The notes under the pieces were generated by a model, which was not told the origin of the DNA, did no database searches, and saw only the letters and a program-made list of their open reading frames with translations. A DNA stretch of 64,000 bases. It comes from Pilatotrama ljubarskyi (taxonomy: Eukaryota; Basidiomycota; Agaricomycetes; Polyporales; Polyporaceae). The stretch lies in assembly GCA_022385805.1 (NCBI GenBank), contig MU277686.1, positions 358,726 to 422,725 of the forward strand, in the 5' to 3' direction. Made by a program: the position numbers and the translations under genes. Position 1 is the first letter of the stretch; every line of letters starts with the position of its first letter. Shown here one piece after another: positions 38,650 through 51,386 of the stretch.

Positions 38650-41600
38650 GATGGCTGACGTACCAAAACTGAAGATTACGCTTTTGGGTGCGGGGCAGGA
38701 AGTCGGTCGCTCATGTTGTGTCTTGCAGTACAGAGGGCGGACAATCGTCTGCGATGCAGGCGTCCACCCAGCCTACAGCGGCATTGCCTCTCTACCATTC
38801 ATTGACGACCTCGATTGGAGCACTGTTGACGTCCTTCTTATCACCCAGTATGTATTCTACGGATGCCCGTGAGGCTGACGTTGACGCTTGCGCAGTTTCC
38901 ACCTCGATCATGCCGCCGCCCTCACCTACATCATGGAAAAGGTGCGCTCACATCCCCCTGTTTGTGATCAACCACTTACGCCATCATACAGACAAATTTT
39001 AGAGATGGCAAAGGGAAGGTCTACATGACGCACCCTACCAAGGCTCTCCACAAATTCATGATGCAGGACTTCGTGCGCATGAGGTACGTCTCCCGCCTCA
39101 CGTCCTGCCTTCTACTCACCCTTCCTTGTAGTACATCGTCAGCAGACACCTTGTTCACTCCTATCGAGATGTCTATGTCTCTGGCTTCTATCATCCCCGT
39201 GTCCGCTCACCAGGTCATCACACCCTGTCCTGGTGTCACCTTTACTCCCTACCACGCTGGGCACGTTCTGGGGGCCTGCATGTTTCTCATCGACATTGCT
39301 GGGCTTAAGATCTTGTACACTGGCGACTACTCTCGGGAAGAGGATCGACACCTGGTCAAGGCTGAGATTCCTCCTATTCATCCCGACGTCTTGATCGTGG
39401 AGAGCACCTATGGTGTCCAGAGTCACGAACCAAGAGAAGACAAGGAGGCTCGCTTCACCAATCTTGTCCACTCTATCATCCGCCGGGGAGGTCATGTTCT
39501 CATGCCAACCTTTGCTCTGGGTCGAGCTCAGGAACTTCTGCTCATTCTGGACGAGTACTGGACGAAACATCCCGACCTGCACAATGTACCAATATACTAC
39601 GCTTCGAGTCTCGCTCGGAAGTGTATGGCTGTATATCAAACGTACATCCACACCATGAACTCGAACATCCGCACACGATTCGCAAAGCGGGACAATCCGT
39701 TTGTATTCAAGTACGTGATCCCTTCTTCTCAGTTGCGGCGACAGCCTAACATAATCCTCTCAGGCATATCACGAATGTACCTGCTACTCGCGGATGGGAG
39801 CGGAAAATTGCCGAAGGTCCTCCTTGTGTTGTGCTCGCGTCTCCCGGTTTCATGCAGTCAGGTCCTAGCCGAGAACTCCTGGAGCTCTGGGCGCCCGACT
39901 CGAGGAACGGTCTTATCGTCACTGGCTACTCCATCGAAGGGACTATGGCGAGGGTGAGTGGCAACCTCAGGAGAACGCGACGCCTTCCATCATGTACCAC
40001 TTCCCGTCCGTGTTGTATGTACGATGCGAAGCAATGGACAGTTTCTCCTTATCCTTATGGCGCGGTTCGCTGCTTGTCCATGAGTGTGAGTTGGTATTCA
40101 TGATTTTTATCCCTTGTACATAGGACATCCTCACCGAGCCAGAAGAGATCACCACCGTGAAAGGCAACACGATACCGAGAAAGATGTCGGTGGACTACAT
40201 CTCGTTCAGCGCGCATGTCGACTATTCTCAGAACTCTGAGTTTATGGAGATGGTCAAGCCTCAGCATATTGTGAGTGGTACAACTCTTCAAGCGTTAATC
40301 AAGGCGTTGATGATCTCTCAGGTTCTCGTTCATGGCGAGGCTACCGGCATGGGACGTTTGAAAGCCGCCATGCAGGATAGGTACAAGAGCCGAGAAGAGG
40401 AAGTCAAGATACATACGCCGCGGAATCTGGAAACACTAGAGCTGACGTTCCGTAGTGAGCGTGTCGCAAAGGTATGGCACGGATTAACCTGAAGGAACTA
40501 CCTGTCTGCTCACTCGACGTGTTGTAGGCCATTGGAACGCTTGCGTCAAAACCGCCGCAACCCAACGATGTCATCTCTGGTCTGCTCGTGTCGAAGGACT
40601 ACTCGTATACCCTGCTGGACCCGCGGGATTTGCGGGATTTTGCTGGTCTCACGACATGCGTCGTCACCCAACGACAGAAGGTCGCTCTCGGCGTTGGCTG
40701 GGACCTCGTTCGGTGGCACCTGGAAGGCATGTTCGGTTCAGTCGAGGAGGGCGTGGACAAGGATGGTGTCCTTACCATGAGGGTGAGCACGTCTCTTGAC
40801 AACCATGTACATCCTCTGACGGTCGCATAGGTCATGGGCGCAGTGGACATCAAACACACGCAAGAACACGAGCTCACGTTAGAGTGGGATTCCAGTGCGA
40901 GCAATGACATGATCGCGGACTCGACTCTCGCACTTATCACCGGGATCGACAAGAGTCCGGCCTCTGTGAAGTGTAAGGCATCTTCCGGCCACACTTACAT
41001 ACGCATGCTGATCTTCACATTGGCGATTCATTAGTGACGACCAACTCGCATGTACACACCCATGCGCCCAAACACGCGCACCCCCACGCGGACGTCACCG
41101 ATCCGGTCACGCGCATACAACGATTGGCCTGGTTCCTCGAGGAGCACTTCGATTCCGTCGAGTTGCACATGCCTGAGGAGATGGACGAGTCGGAGAGCAA
41201 CGAAGAGGAGCGAGAGCCGGCATTGCTTGTGCAGATATATGAAGCGGAGGCTGTGATCAACCTACGTACCATGGTAAGACGCATTTTATTCCGTTCTATG
41301 TTTTGCTGATGACATTGGCGGCGGTAGACCGTGACCAGCACGAGCGAATCGCTGCGCAAACGAGTGGAAGGGGTCCTGGACATGGCAGTCTCGACAGTGA
41401 GCTCGCTCAGCGAATCCTTCACTGCAGGCGCCCCTCTACAGGTAGATGAGGGGGCGCGCATGGGAGAGGGGGACAAGGAGAAATCTGCCTCGTCACCATC
41501 ACCTCTGCCGCCAATAGCAGAACACGCGGAGGAGGAAGCGAAGAGCGAGGCGGACAACACCGACGACAAACCTATGAAGGACGCCGAGGCAAATCCCGGG

Positions 41601-41756
41601 CCTCAGAAAGACACAAGTGATGCTGCGAATGCTCCGAAGGAGGGCGAAACTGGAGACGCTCAGGCCGGCGTCGGACTGGGAGAAGAGGAAGACGAAGGGG
41701 ACGATGAGGAGGATGACGACGACGACGACGATGCCATCCTGGAAGTACACGCTTAG
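38650..41756 (+). CDS. YSH1: Pre-mRNA 3'-end endonuclease Ysh1/CPSF73
   Basis: This is the zinc-dependent endonuclease of the cleavage and polyadenylation complex, which cuts pre-mRNA in the nucleus. About 12 exons encode about 820 residues. It starts [20 protein letters not shown]. The metallo-beta-lactamase motif [14 protein letters not shown] spans an intron. Further metal-site and beta-CASP blocks are [98 protein letters not shown] and [17 protein letters not shown]. The C-terminal domain carries a His-rich insert (about 41048-41090) and ends in a long acidic tail ([18 protein letters not shown]). The catalytic motifs are intact. Confidence 0.95.
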
Positions 41757-42070
41757 AGTTCGCGGACCCCGAGTTTGTTTCCCTATTACGCTGTATCACT
41801 ATCTCAATTGTATGTCCTCCTCACTTGGGCCACCGTCAACCAGTCGCAGTCCAACAGCAGGAGTGAGCAGAACGTGTACTAACAGCTCCACAACCTTCTA
41901 TGCATTTTAGCTGTTCTCGTCTCCAGATCTCGCTCAATGTCATATCTACACCACACTGCGCAATCACTCGCCGAGCGGACGAGACCACAGTTGAGCTTCA
42001 CGTCGGCGATATCGTTTCTTGAATATACTACACAATAATACATCAGCCTTATTCAAATCATACCGCGAAC
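41757..42070. other. Convergent 3' intergenic region
   Basis: 314 nt between convergent genes. Its A/T-richer end, near 42010-42045, may hold polyadenylation signals. Confidence 0.5.
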
Positions 42071-44104
42071 TCAGGCCATAAGCGCCGCGATCTCCTGCGG
42101 AATGACCGGCCGCTTCCTCCACTCCGCCTCCCATCCAGGAGCAGCTCCGTCTTGCCCGCCTACACTCGGCAGGCCGAAGACGGCGGTGACCAGCCAAACG
42201 TCCCCCTGTCCTGCCTCGTGCTCCTCCATGAGCGTAGGCATGACTGCGCGGGGCACCATGAGGTTCGTGTTTGCATCAGTACGCATCGCCTTTCCCTTCC
42301 TGCTCGGTCTCTGGCGCAGCTCTGCAATTCCAGATACCCCGGCCTTGGACGTGGCGCGAGCCTCGCTGCCGCTCTCTAGCGTGCCAAACGCCTCTTCGGT
42401 GGAAGGCTCCAGGGCCCTGTCGTCGGGACCCTGGCCATAGATGGCCCAGCCGCCCTCTGCGGAGAGCAGCTTACGTCCGGTCTTGATGCGGTGGATGCGG
42501 AGGTGCCAGAGTGGCACGTCCGGGGTGGGTGGGATGAGCCAGGTCTCGACGGAGACGTCCTTCCATGGGTACCACATCGAGTGTAGCCACTTGCCGTCCT
42601 CGATACGCGCCTCTCGAGTGTCACGGCGCACCTTCCAGACCTCGCCGTCATCGTCGCTAAGCGCAAGCGCACTGTCGGCACCGAGCTCCTCCAAGGTAAG
42701 GCTGCCGACGGGCACGCTGTAGCCGAAAGCGGAAGAGTAGGCGAACTTGCCGTACTTGGCGGCGCTCTGTTTGACGGGGTACGAACACTGCTGTCCAGAG
42801 GAGAGGATGTACGTATGGCCGCCGAGGTTCGTCGCGATGTGGAGCGGCTTGTAAAGTGGCTTGACGGTATTACGGAGCGCTGCGGGGTACGGTTCTTCGG
42901 GGGACGCCCAGAAGGGGTGGGACTCGGGAAGGGCGAGTGCGATGAAGGACTTGCAGAACCAGTACGGGCTCCCGGGGGAGTTGTAGTTCTCGGTCATGTT
43001 GTGATTCGGATAGCAGAAACCGATGGTGAAGGTACCGTCGACGTTGTATGCGCCGGGCTGACGCGCCCAGTAGCGCAGGTTGCGGAGCTGGAGACCCTTC
43101 ACTGCTCCCCACGTGAGCGGCACCGGGGGCTCGACATCGGCGAACGCGAGGGCGCCCCAGAAGGAGGACATGGCGGCACGGTATGTCAGACTTCTTCCGA
43201 ACGGAATGGCGCGTCCTGTTCAAACCGTGTGAGCGACTGTGCCCATGACCTCGTCCGCGAGGCAAACTACGCGCCTTCCTCATCGAAGTAGTGCACGAAG
43301 TCGAGCGCGAACTTGCGGGCGCGGTTGCGGAACTCCTCGCATCGTTCGGGATCCTCCTTTCGGGCGAGTTTGGAGTAGACGAGCTGAGCATATTGGATGG
43401 CGAAGGACGATGAGTAGTAGTCGAGTTGAACAACTCCTTCGGGGCCGTCCCTGGACCACCCATCGCCGATGTAGAAGGTGTCGAGGTGGTCAAGATCCGC
43501 CTTCATACGCTTTGCGTCGAATCGCGGGGAGCCGACTTTTGAAAGGCCGAGGTTCGCGAAAACCTGGAAAGGGTGAATGTCATCAGTATGCAGGTTGGTC
43601 AGATTGGCGACGATGACTTACCCTGAACCAGAGCCAGTTCGTGTTGGGCATTTCCTTGTCATTCATACCGCCAAGCCATTCTTCGAGATGGCGTTTGCCT
43701 TCGGCGGGCAGAGGGTCCCAAAGTTGCTCGCGGGCGACGGAGAGAGAAAAGCCAATGGCGGAGCATTCGACCATGCGCTGGTCTTTATTGCGCATGTTTC
43801 CCCAGAACTCTTCATGATCGGGGTTGGTTCCGTTCGCAAAACCTCTGACCCATCGGTCTACGCCGGGGTAGGAGCCACCGCCGGCGAGCAAGGATGCGAG
43901 ACCCCAGATGGGCCGAGAGAAGCCCTCAAGTTGTGCGGCTGCTTCGTCGTAGTGGGTGCCAGTGAAGCCGAGATGGATGCGAGCACCTCCGGGCGAGGTG
44001 TGGGGTGCGAGAGCATCGAGAAGCCCGGTGAGGTACTGAGCGAGCTCTGCCTTTGTGGTGACTGGGTTGGAGGCGAAGGGAGTGGTGTTGGCGAAGGAGG
44101 ACAT
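42071..44104 (-). CDS. DUF2264-domain protein
   Basis: Three exons encode about 640 residues matching the DUF2264 family. Members are thought to be glycan-active proteins with an alpha-barrel, but I cannot assign an activity. The start is [20 protein letters not shown] at 44104. Family blocks include [106 protein letters not shown] and [20 protein letters not shown]. There is no signal peptide, so it is cytosolic. The second intron (about 43220-43282) appears to use a GC donor. The C-terminal half is a beta-rich region ending in EIAALMA at 42071. Confidence 0.88.
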
Positions 44105-44586
44105 GGCGGCGAGGGTGAATGGGAGCTCGCGAGGAGAACGCTGGTGTTGCGGTGGCCATCTGTGCGGTCCTTAAGAGTGGCGGAGGAGAAGGGAGGGTCA
44201 GGAGCTCGACGAGGCCGGACCGCGCGCTGCAGCTATTGCGAGCACGGTCCGAGGCTCCTCCGTGCTCTCGATCGCTGCGCTCGACCCATCGATGTCTCCC
44301 GCTCGACGCTCCCGACGGCCTGCCAGGTAGAAGGCGACGGTTGTGCAAGGAACTGTGCCCTCGGCGCGATCTGTGTTCGCGTGTGTGTCGTGGACTGCGT
44401 CGTAGTAGTCGCTCGCGAACCTGAAAGAGTCGGAGCGGCGTATGAGACCCTGTGGGTGCTCCGGAAACCCGGCCCGGAGCACGGCAAGGCGGATGCGGCG
44501 GCCCCGCCGGCGCCTAGTCGCCGTTCCTCCCGGCCTTGGACTGACACTCGCAGTACTGGCCCTCTGCGTGCTCTTCAGTCCGAGCA
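44105..44586. other. Divergent promoter region (DUF2264 / RING gene)
   Basis: About 0.5 kb, GC-rich. Open frames on both strands look like chance. No clear TATA box. Confidence 0.5.
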
Positions 44587-46370
44587 ATGACTTCGTACAA
44601 CTATCTGGATACCCCGAACGTGAACTTGGTGAGCATCCTCCCTGCGCTCCCTCAGTAGGCCCCATCAATGCTAACTTGGGTTAGGTCTGCTGCATCTGCA
44701 GGTATGTCTCATTGCGCGAAGTCGGCTCAATGAGGCCGTCACCAACGTCCCAATAGGTCCCCGTTTCTTGATCCCTGCACGGCGCGCACATGTTCTCATA
44801 CCTTCTGCTACGACTGCATCTCTCACGCCATCGCCGTCAACCGTCAATGCCCAATTGACCGCACTCCGCTTTCCCTACATGATCTTGCACCTGCCGACCC
44901 AGTCATACGCAACGTACGTGTCTTCAACTTCCTGCTGTCTGCATGGCTTCACCCGCTTGGACAGCTGGTGGACGAGTTGATCGTAATATGCCCAAACGAA
45001 CACCTCGGCTGCTCATATACTTGCCAAAGACTTCTCTTGCCCATCCATCTCACAGACACATGTCAATATGTGCAAGTCGCCTGTCCCGACGGGAACTGTA
45101 CGGCTCGAATACTGAAGAGAGACGTCGAGAAGCACCGCTGCCACGAGACCGTTCCCAGGGAGGCCGCCCAAGCGGAACGGCAACGAGCTGAACCGGCAAA
45201 CGATACCTCGCAGGTATGTGTCACCACATGATGTGACTTGTGCCGGTCTGATATGATCCCCTATACGTGGAGACTGAGGCAACGCCCAATGACGACGCCC
45301 ATGTCAGGCCCCGATTGTCAACCTTGGACCTCGCTGCAGAGAACGCGATCTTGCGTTTGCGACTCTTGGCACTGGAGAACGTCGTCCACGAGTTGCGCGG
45401 CGAGATGTTCGCGGTCAAGCATGCACTCGGTCCCTGGTATAGACCCGAAGTGCAGCCGCAATTCCACGCCGACACACCGGTGGAACCACCTCTGGCCACG
45501 GGATCTCAGGTCTTTGAGGAATCCGCGACTGAAGTGACACAACTCCAAGGCGTTATGCAGGACTCGGAGGCTTCCTCGACCGGCCCTCCTACGGATCCAT
45601 CTGATCTAGCGTCCTACTTCCCGTCTCCGGAAGAGAACATAACAGAAGTCCCCGTCCGACCTCGCCGTAGTCGAGCTGTCACGGATGCCACATCGACGCG
45701 GTATATGTCGCCCTCCACAGGACCAGCCCTTGCTCCCACGTCACCTCCCGCATCGTATGCTACGGCATTCCCTACCGCCTCCACTCCCGGTTTTGGTCCA
45801 AGTGCAATTCATACTCCCGGTTCCTATGCACCTCCCAGCTCCGTACCCGGCATATCGTTTCCTCAAACTGCGCCGCTTGCAACCACACCGGCAGCGACCC
45901 TGAGCATTCCACCTCTCGACCCCACAACGCCGCTTCCAGACACACTCGCTTCCCTCCATTCCTCTCTCGTCACTTTGGCGGGTGCCCTTGGCGCACTCGC
46001 TGCGGCGCGAGGTTCCGAGTCACTACGGACGGCAGAGGAGATACGGGGCTTGCGCGCAGCGATGCACGGCTTACGCATGCAGGTATGTATTCGCCTGTTG
46101 GCATATTGGATTGCAGACCACCTGATGGCTCATAATTGACAGGTACACGACATTCTCACGTCGAGGACACATCATCCCGGGCAGACTGCGGGTGGTCCAG
46201 CGAGTGCCGACGCGGAAGGTTTGGATGCAGCACACGTTGGTATGGGTGCACCATCCTGGACGGGCTACGGGCCGCGCCCATATGGACAGTTCCCCATGTA
46301 TCCTCATTCATACCCTCCCCCACATCTCGGCATGCCTCATGCACCGCCGACGAACATCACCAAGCTTTGA
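44587..46370 (+). CDS. RING-finger / TRAF-type zinc-finger protein
   Basis: This is a probable E3 ubiquitin ligase or adaptor of about 480 residues in seven exons. It starts MTSYNYLDTPNVNL. The RING finger is split by introns: CCICR, then PCTARTCSHTFCYDCISHA and NRQCPIDRTPL, giving the C3HC4 pattern. A TRAF-type zinc-finger region follows (VICPNEHLGCSYTCQ, HLTDTCQYVQVACPDGNCTA, RDVEKHRCHE). Next is a short helix, probably coiled coil (AENAILRLRLLALENVVHEL), then a long Pro/Ser/Thr-rich tail. The stop is TGA 46368-46370 after TNITKL. The substrate is unknown. A possible alternative 3' end is noted in the findings. Confidence 0.85.
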
Positions 46371-48211
46371 GCTGTCAGATATTGTCAGACGTCGCGTGAT
46401 GGCAGACCGGGATCCACTCGCGGAGGTGCTCGGATCGCGGACTCATGTCACGGCTCGCAGACTGTACTTGTGCTAGTGCGGTAGTGGTCCTACAAGACGG
46501 ACGAAGATATCATGGTGGGGACGGGGAAGCTCAGGTCGTCGAGAGCGTGGTCATCTATCCGCGAGGCAAAGTGGGTGGAGCCGTCTATCCCTCGACCCGC
46601 GTACGGGTTAGATTGCGTCGCACGTCGCGATCTGCTCCTCCCCTATGCGTCCCAATCCTGCCTCGTGCGGCGCCCCGAGAAACTCGACAGGCGGTCGCGC
46701 TGCGCTTCACGCTTGCTATGCGCCTCAAAGACCCGAAGGTGCCATGACAGGAGCACCGCAGGAACCAACGGCCTACTATGCACTCTTCCGGGACCCGATT
46801 CACTTCCGCCACCATCAATGCATAGCGAGTCTCACAAGGTTTTGTCGCCTAGGAGCTATCCACCATTCATCAGCATCATTGCCTTCGGTGCCTTCAAGAG
46901 CGGTGCCAACGTCCCTTGAGACCCTGACGCATAACCCCAGAGTAGGAACGTGTTGATGACATTCGCATCCCATCATCTTCACACCAAGACGAACAATTCG
47001 CGGCGGTGCGGGATGCAGATCCGCACGTCACCTCCCCATCATGCGTCTCATTTGCTGTGGTGGTGCTGTTCGTTACCTCGGGATCGGGTCCCTATGCGGA
47101 CGAACGCTCGCTGCCCTCGCATCCGCAGGGGGTGCTGGCAAGGGAAAGGGTGTGAGGACAGCATCCGTCGACGGCGATCCGACGGTGCTAGCAATGATTG
47201 ATAACGTCGAGTGTAAGATGTATTCTACACTATGTACAGATGACACCGTGTATGCAACGGCTGCCCGCGTCCCAGGGAGACGGGGGGACAGCTGACAAGC
47301 GGTGAGAATCATTACCAAGCGGACATAACGTCCGCCCAGGGAGAGGTATAGACAGTAACGGGTACATGCGCGGAGCGACCGGAGGGAAGGGACAGACGAA
47401 GTCAAACGAACCCATGATCGACAAGCAAGGAGCGACAGACGGCACGGTGGGGATGGAGATGGACGCCTGGAGACGACTATACGAATTCTACAGTATGCTG
47501 TGACATCGCCCGGGCAGCGCAACGATTGCTCGACAAGGTAAGATGGGCAGAACGGCTCGCGGGGCGAGAACCGAGGCGTGCAAAATGACGAATAAATGTT
47601 AAACGAAGTGAGTCAGCGGATGCGGCGGGGAAAATACACGATGGCCAGAAATGTATAGTACCTGAAGGAAGATGAGACGAAGACGTAAATAGGGCGAGAT
47701 TGAGACCAAGCGAAGTCCGTGGTAGTGCAGGATACGAGGGATGGCGGCCGCCGGACAGCTGTAAGGACAGCGGGATAGTGACGGAGACAGTGGAAGAGCA
47801 GATTGCGCGGTACGAGATGTGCGAGTGGGCGAGGGCAGGGAACATTGGCTAGGTGACAATTAGACGCGTGCTTGAATGGAGGAGCTGCAGCTATGCTAGG
47901 AGGGGACTGACGAGAGTGCGGGCGACGTACAGGGCGAATGACGGACGGGAGAAGGACACAGTGGCGGCGACCGAGCGATAGGACAACAACAGCAACAAGA
48001 ACAACGAGGGTGCGATGGTAGAGGGTACACGTCTAAGAACGATGCTAGCTGCCCACCCCCAGATCCAGCAGGGTTCTCAGGTCAAGAGAGCGGGACCGCA
48101 GATACAGCAAGAAGCCGAGTGCGATTTTGGCCCCGACAAAGCAAGGTGAGGGGGAGCAAAGGAGCGGTTCGTGCTTGGTGGGTCGAAACAGAATTCGGGG
48201 CTCCTGTCGCG
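46371..48211. other. Convergent 3' intergenic region
   Basis: 1.8 kb between the RING gene and the homeodomain gene. A plus-strand open frame at 46512-46919 ends in a mildly protein-like Pro/Ser segment, but no start or splice partner is convincing. The rest shows nothing. Confidence 0.45.
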
Positions 48212-51200
48212 CTACGAGTATTGCATGTACCCGCCCATGAAGTGGACTCCTTCCGAGGCCGGGACGCACATGTGCGAGAGCTCGATGGCACCTGCGGCAT
48301 AAACCTGGTTCATCGCGCCCGCTTCTTCTTCCGGCGGTTCGCCGTCCGTCCCGCTGGAAGGATAGACGTAGCCTTCGTACAGCGTCGGGAACTGCCCGAC
48401 TTGCCCCTTCGCATACTCGCGATGGGCATGCTGGGCATGGTCCGGGATGTATGCGTACGTCATATGGTCGTCCGCATCCGTGTCGCCTTGTTCCTGCGTC
48501 GAGTACACGGGGTATTGCAGCTGGGTGGACTCTCCTTTGCTGGGGCTCACCTGCTGGCGTTGGTAGGCCCTCGCCGGCTCGGGATCGGCCTGCAGCGCGT
48601 ATGCGAGCTCGCTCGAGGTGGTCGTTCGGGGATGAGGATGGTTCTGGCCCTGGAGGCCGTTTCCATTCCCGACGGTGGTATGAGACTGGGTGGTATCGTG
48701 GGACATGGTATGCTGGTGATTGCCGCCGCTCCCGTGGTTGCTCCCTGCGGAGACCGTCGACGCAGACGACGGCGAGGGGTATCCATCCGCATCGGGGCTA
48801 GTGTGCATGTGAGGCTGCTGGCCCGCCGCAAGTGCGTCGGGCGAGTGCGCCTGGGTCTGCGCCTGATGTGCGGCGTATGCGTGCGGTGACAGGTGCGAGG
48901 AAGACGTCGCGTGCCGGAGCTGGTGCTGCTCTTGCACGCTGTGCGGCGCGGGAGTGCCGCCGTTGCTCCCGACCTCCATTTCTGAGAACATCCCGAGGAA
49001 TTCGGAGGCGCTGTGGAGGTGACGACCTGGTCAGTGCCTCTCCACATCAGGCAAAGAAGGGCAAGGCCGCAGCAGCAGCGCCCGCGGAGACCGCGCGCAG
49101 GCTCGCAGACGAGTACGCGAGGCGAAAAGGAGCACTCACCAGCTCATCTTCCGGCTCGCACACATGTCTCCCTCCTCTCCTTCCGCGCCATTCTCTGACA
49201 GGTACGCACTCGTCCAGCTCGCTTCGCTGCCGTTGATGCTCGCAATACTGCCGAATCGAGACAGTGGTGCGCCGCTGCTCTCCTCCGTGTCGCCGTCCGA
49301 CACGCCGCTCTCGCTCGTGCGCCGGAAACTGAGCAGCGGCGGCGAGGCGGCATTTGGGGGCGTGCCCGAGGCCGAGTTGCTTGTAGACGAGCTCGAGGAT
49401 CCGTTCGCCGCAGGCATGAACGGGTTGCCGAAGGAATAGTTGGGCGACGGCAGGGGACCTGGGACGGGTGCGGGGGCCGGTCGTTGCGACATCGCGTAGC
49501 CGCCGCGCGCAGGCTCGGGCATACCGCCCATGCCCATGCCCATGCTAAACGCGTCGTGATCCATACTCGAATGAGGGGTAGGCGCAGAATGCAAGGGCGA
49601 AATGGCCATGCTCATCTGCGCGTGCGCCTGCGTAAGGCCCAAGGCGCTACCGTCAATCGAGTGGCGCGGCGCGAAGAGGTCATAGCCGTGCCCAGAGACA
49701 GAGTTCGACGGCTGGTTGTAGCCCTGCGAGTGCGAGACGGAGACCTGGATGGGAGAGATGTCGTAGTGCTGCCGATGCGGGCCCGACGCCTGCGGACGCT
49801 GTGCCTGGGACGGGAGGATAGGCTGCGAGTGGGCGTGCAGATGGTGTCCCTGCGGAGACTGCATTGCTTGCGCACCCGGCGAGTGGAGACCATTCGCAAA
49901 GGGTGCAGTGAATGTGCGCTGGACGAGCATTGGGCGTCTGATCTGCTGTTGCGGATGGGCGCCATCCTCGCCGTCCGCATAGAAGTGATGCGGGCCGTTC
50001 GCGCTCTGGGCGACAGAAATGTAGGGGTGCGCGACGATGCGATGTCCACCGAGGTCAGTCGAGCGTCGGCGCGCGTTGGGGTCGTAGCCACCGCGTCGGC
50101 GCAAGCTGTTCATCATGCTCGCGCCCATGCCCGCGCCTAAACCGCCGCTGATCGATGAGGACAGCGAGGGCGGGAGTGACGTGCGCCGCTGCGAATAAAT
50201 TTCAGTGGGCGCGAGGTGGTTGTGCGAATAGGATGAGGGCGTCGACGAGGGTGGGTGTGTGGAAAGACGGACGTGGGAATTGACATGGCTCGCGGGAATT
50301 GGGCTGCTAAGTGCAGACGAGGGCGCGGTGGACGGCGGGGGAGGTGCCGTGGAGACCGAGGGGGAAGAAGCGGACCAGCCAGGACGGGGATTGGGATGCG
50401 CTATGGAGGCCCGGCGGCTATTAGAAGCCGAGTTGGACTGTTCGTTGTTGTCCTGGAGGAGCGCACTGGCGTTCGCGGTCGCGCTACTCGCGGCAGCACT
50501 TTCTGCTGTCGCGACGTTCTCCGGCGCATTGCTGTCCGAAGAGTGCGACGGGAGAGACGGTTGGGGGAGCGCCGAAGAAGGCTCGTCTGCGTCGTCTGCG
50601 TCCTCGTCGTCGTCCTCTCCTATCGGGCGGGGCGCGAGCGGGGGGTTGGAGGAGGCAGAGGAGGCGGGGTCAGTGGAGGACTTGGACGCGTTGGCCGCTT
50701 CTGCCTTCTTGGCCTGCTGCTTTGTTTTTGCACGTCTGTTCTGGAACCAGACCTAGAAGGGGATTGATTGAGCACGCGCGATAGGAAGGGCGGAAGGGGA
50801 CGGGGCGGGGAACGTGCAGGAGGACGCGAAAGGAGAGCAGTACCTGGACGCCGCGGGGGGTCATGTCGAGTTCTGCTGCGAGCTTCTTGCGAAGGGACGC
50901 GTTGGGTTTGGTGTCATATTTGTAGACGCCTTCGAGGACCTTGAGCTGGGCGCGGGTGGTACGCTTGCGGTGCTTGACCTCGTTTGGAGTGTAGGGGTAG
51001 AAGGTGCGGATATCGACCTGGGAGGGGTCCATGCCTGGGGGAATGAGAGCGGGGACGCACGTCTGGTTCTGGTGGTTCGGGTGAGGGGTGTGGGGGTGGG
51101 GGAGGGACTGCTGCGAGTGATCGAGGGGGTGTAGCTGGTGGTGGTGGTGGTGGTGGTGGTGGTTATGGTGGTCGTAGGCGTTTGGCTGGGGCTGGTTTGG

Positions 51201-51386
51201 GATGGGAAAAGGGTGGTGGTGGATGGCGTTCTGGGAGTGGTTTAATTGGCCGTGGACGCGGTAGAGAGCGGGCTGGTTTGGAGGGGCAGAGGAAGTGTTG
51301 TGGGAGGAAAGATCGTGGGGTGGGATGTTGTTGGAGGATGGGATGTCGTCCGATGAGGCAGCGGGGAGATGGGAGAGGGGGAGCAT
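48212..51386 (-). CDS. Homeodomain transcription factor
   Basis: This is a nuclear DNA-binding regulator of about 1,000 residues. The start is ATG 51386 (MLPLSHLPAASSDDIPSSNN). The frame is open upstream but has no ATG. A His-rich stretch with eight consecutive His precedes the homeodomain. The homeodomain covers KHRKRTTRAQLKVLEGVYKY through WFQNRRAKTKQQAKKAE and is interrupted by an intron in VQ|VWFQNRR. Q50 and N51 of the recognition helix are present. The rest is disordered, rich in Ser, Pro, Gln and His, as in basidiomycete regulators of fruiting or phosphate response (Hom-type, Pho2-like). Which of these it is cannot be decided here. At least one further intron lies near 49000-49140. It ends EGVHFMGGYMQYS at 48212. 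Confidence 0.88.
51128..51162 (-). repeat. Trinucleotide run encoding polyhistidine
   Basis: A (GGT)n tract on the plus strand, read as CAC/CAT codons, encodes the poly-His run of the homeodomain protein. It is a likely length polymorphism. Confidence 0.7.
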
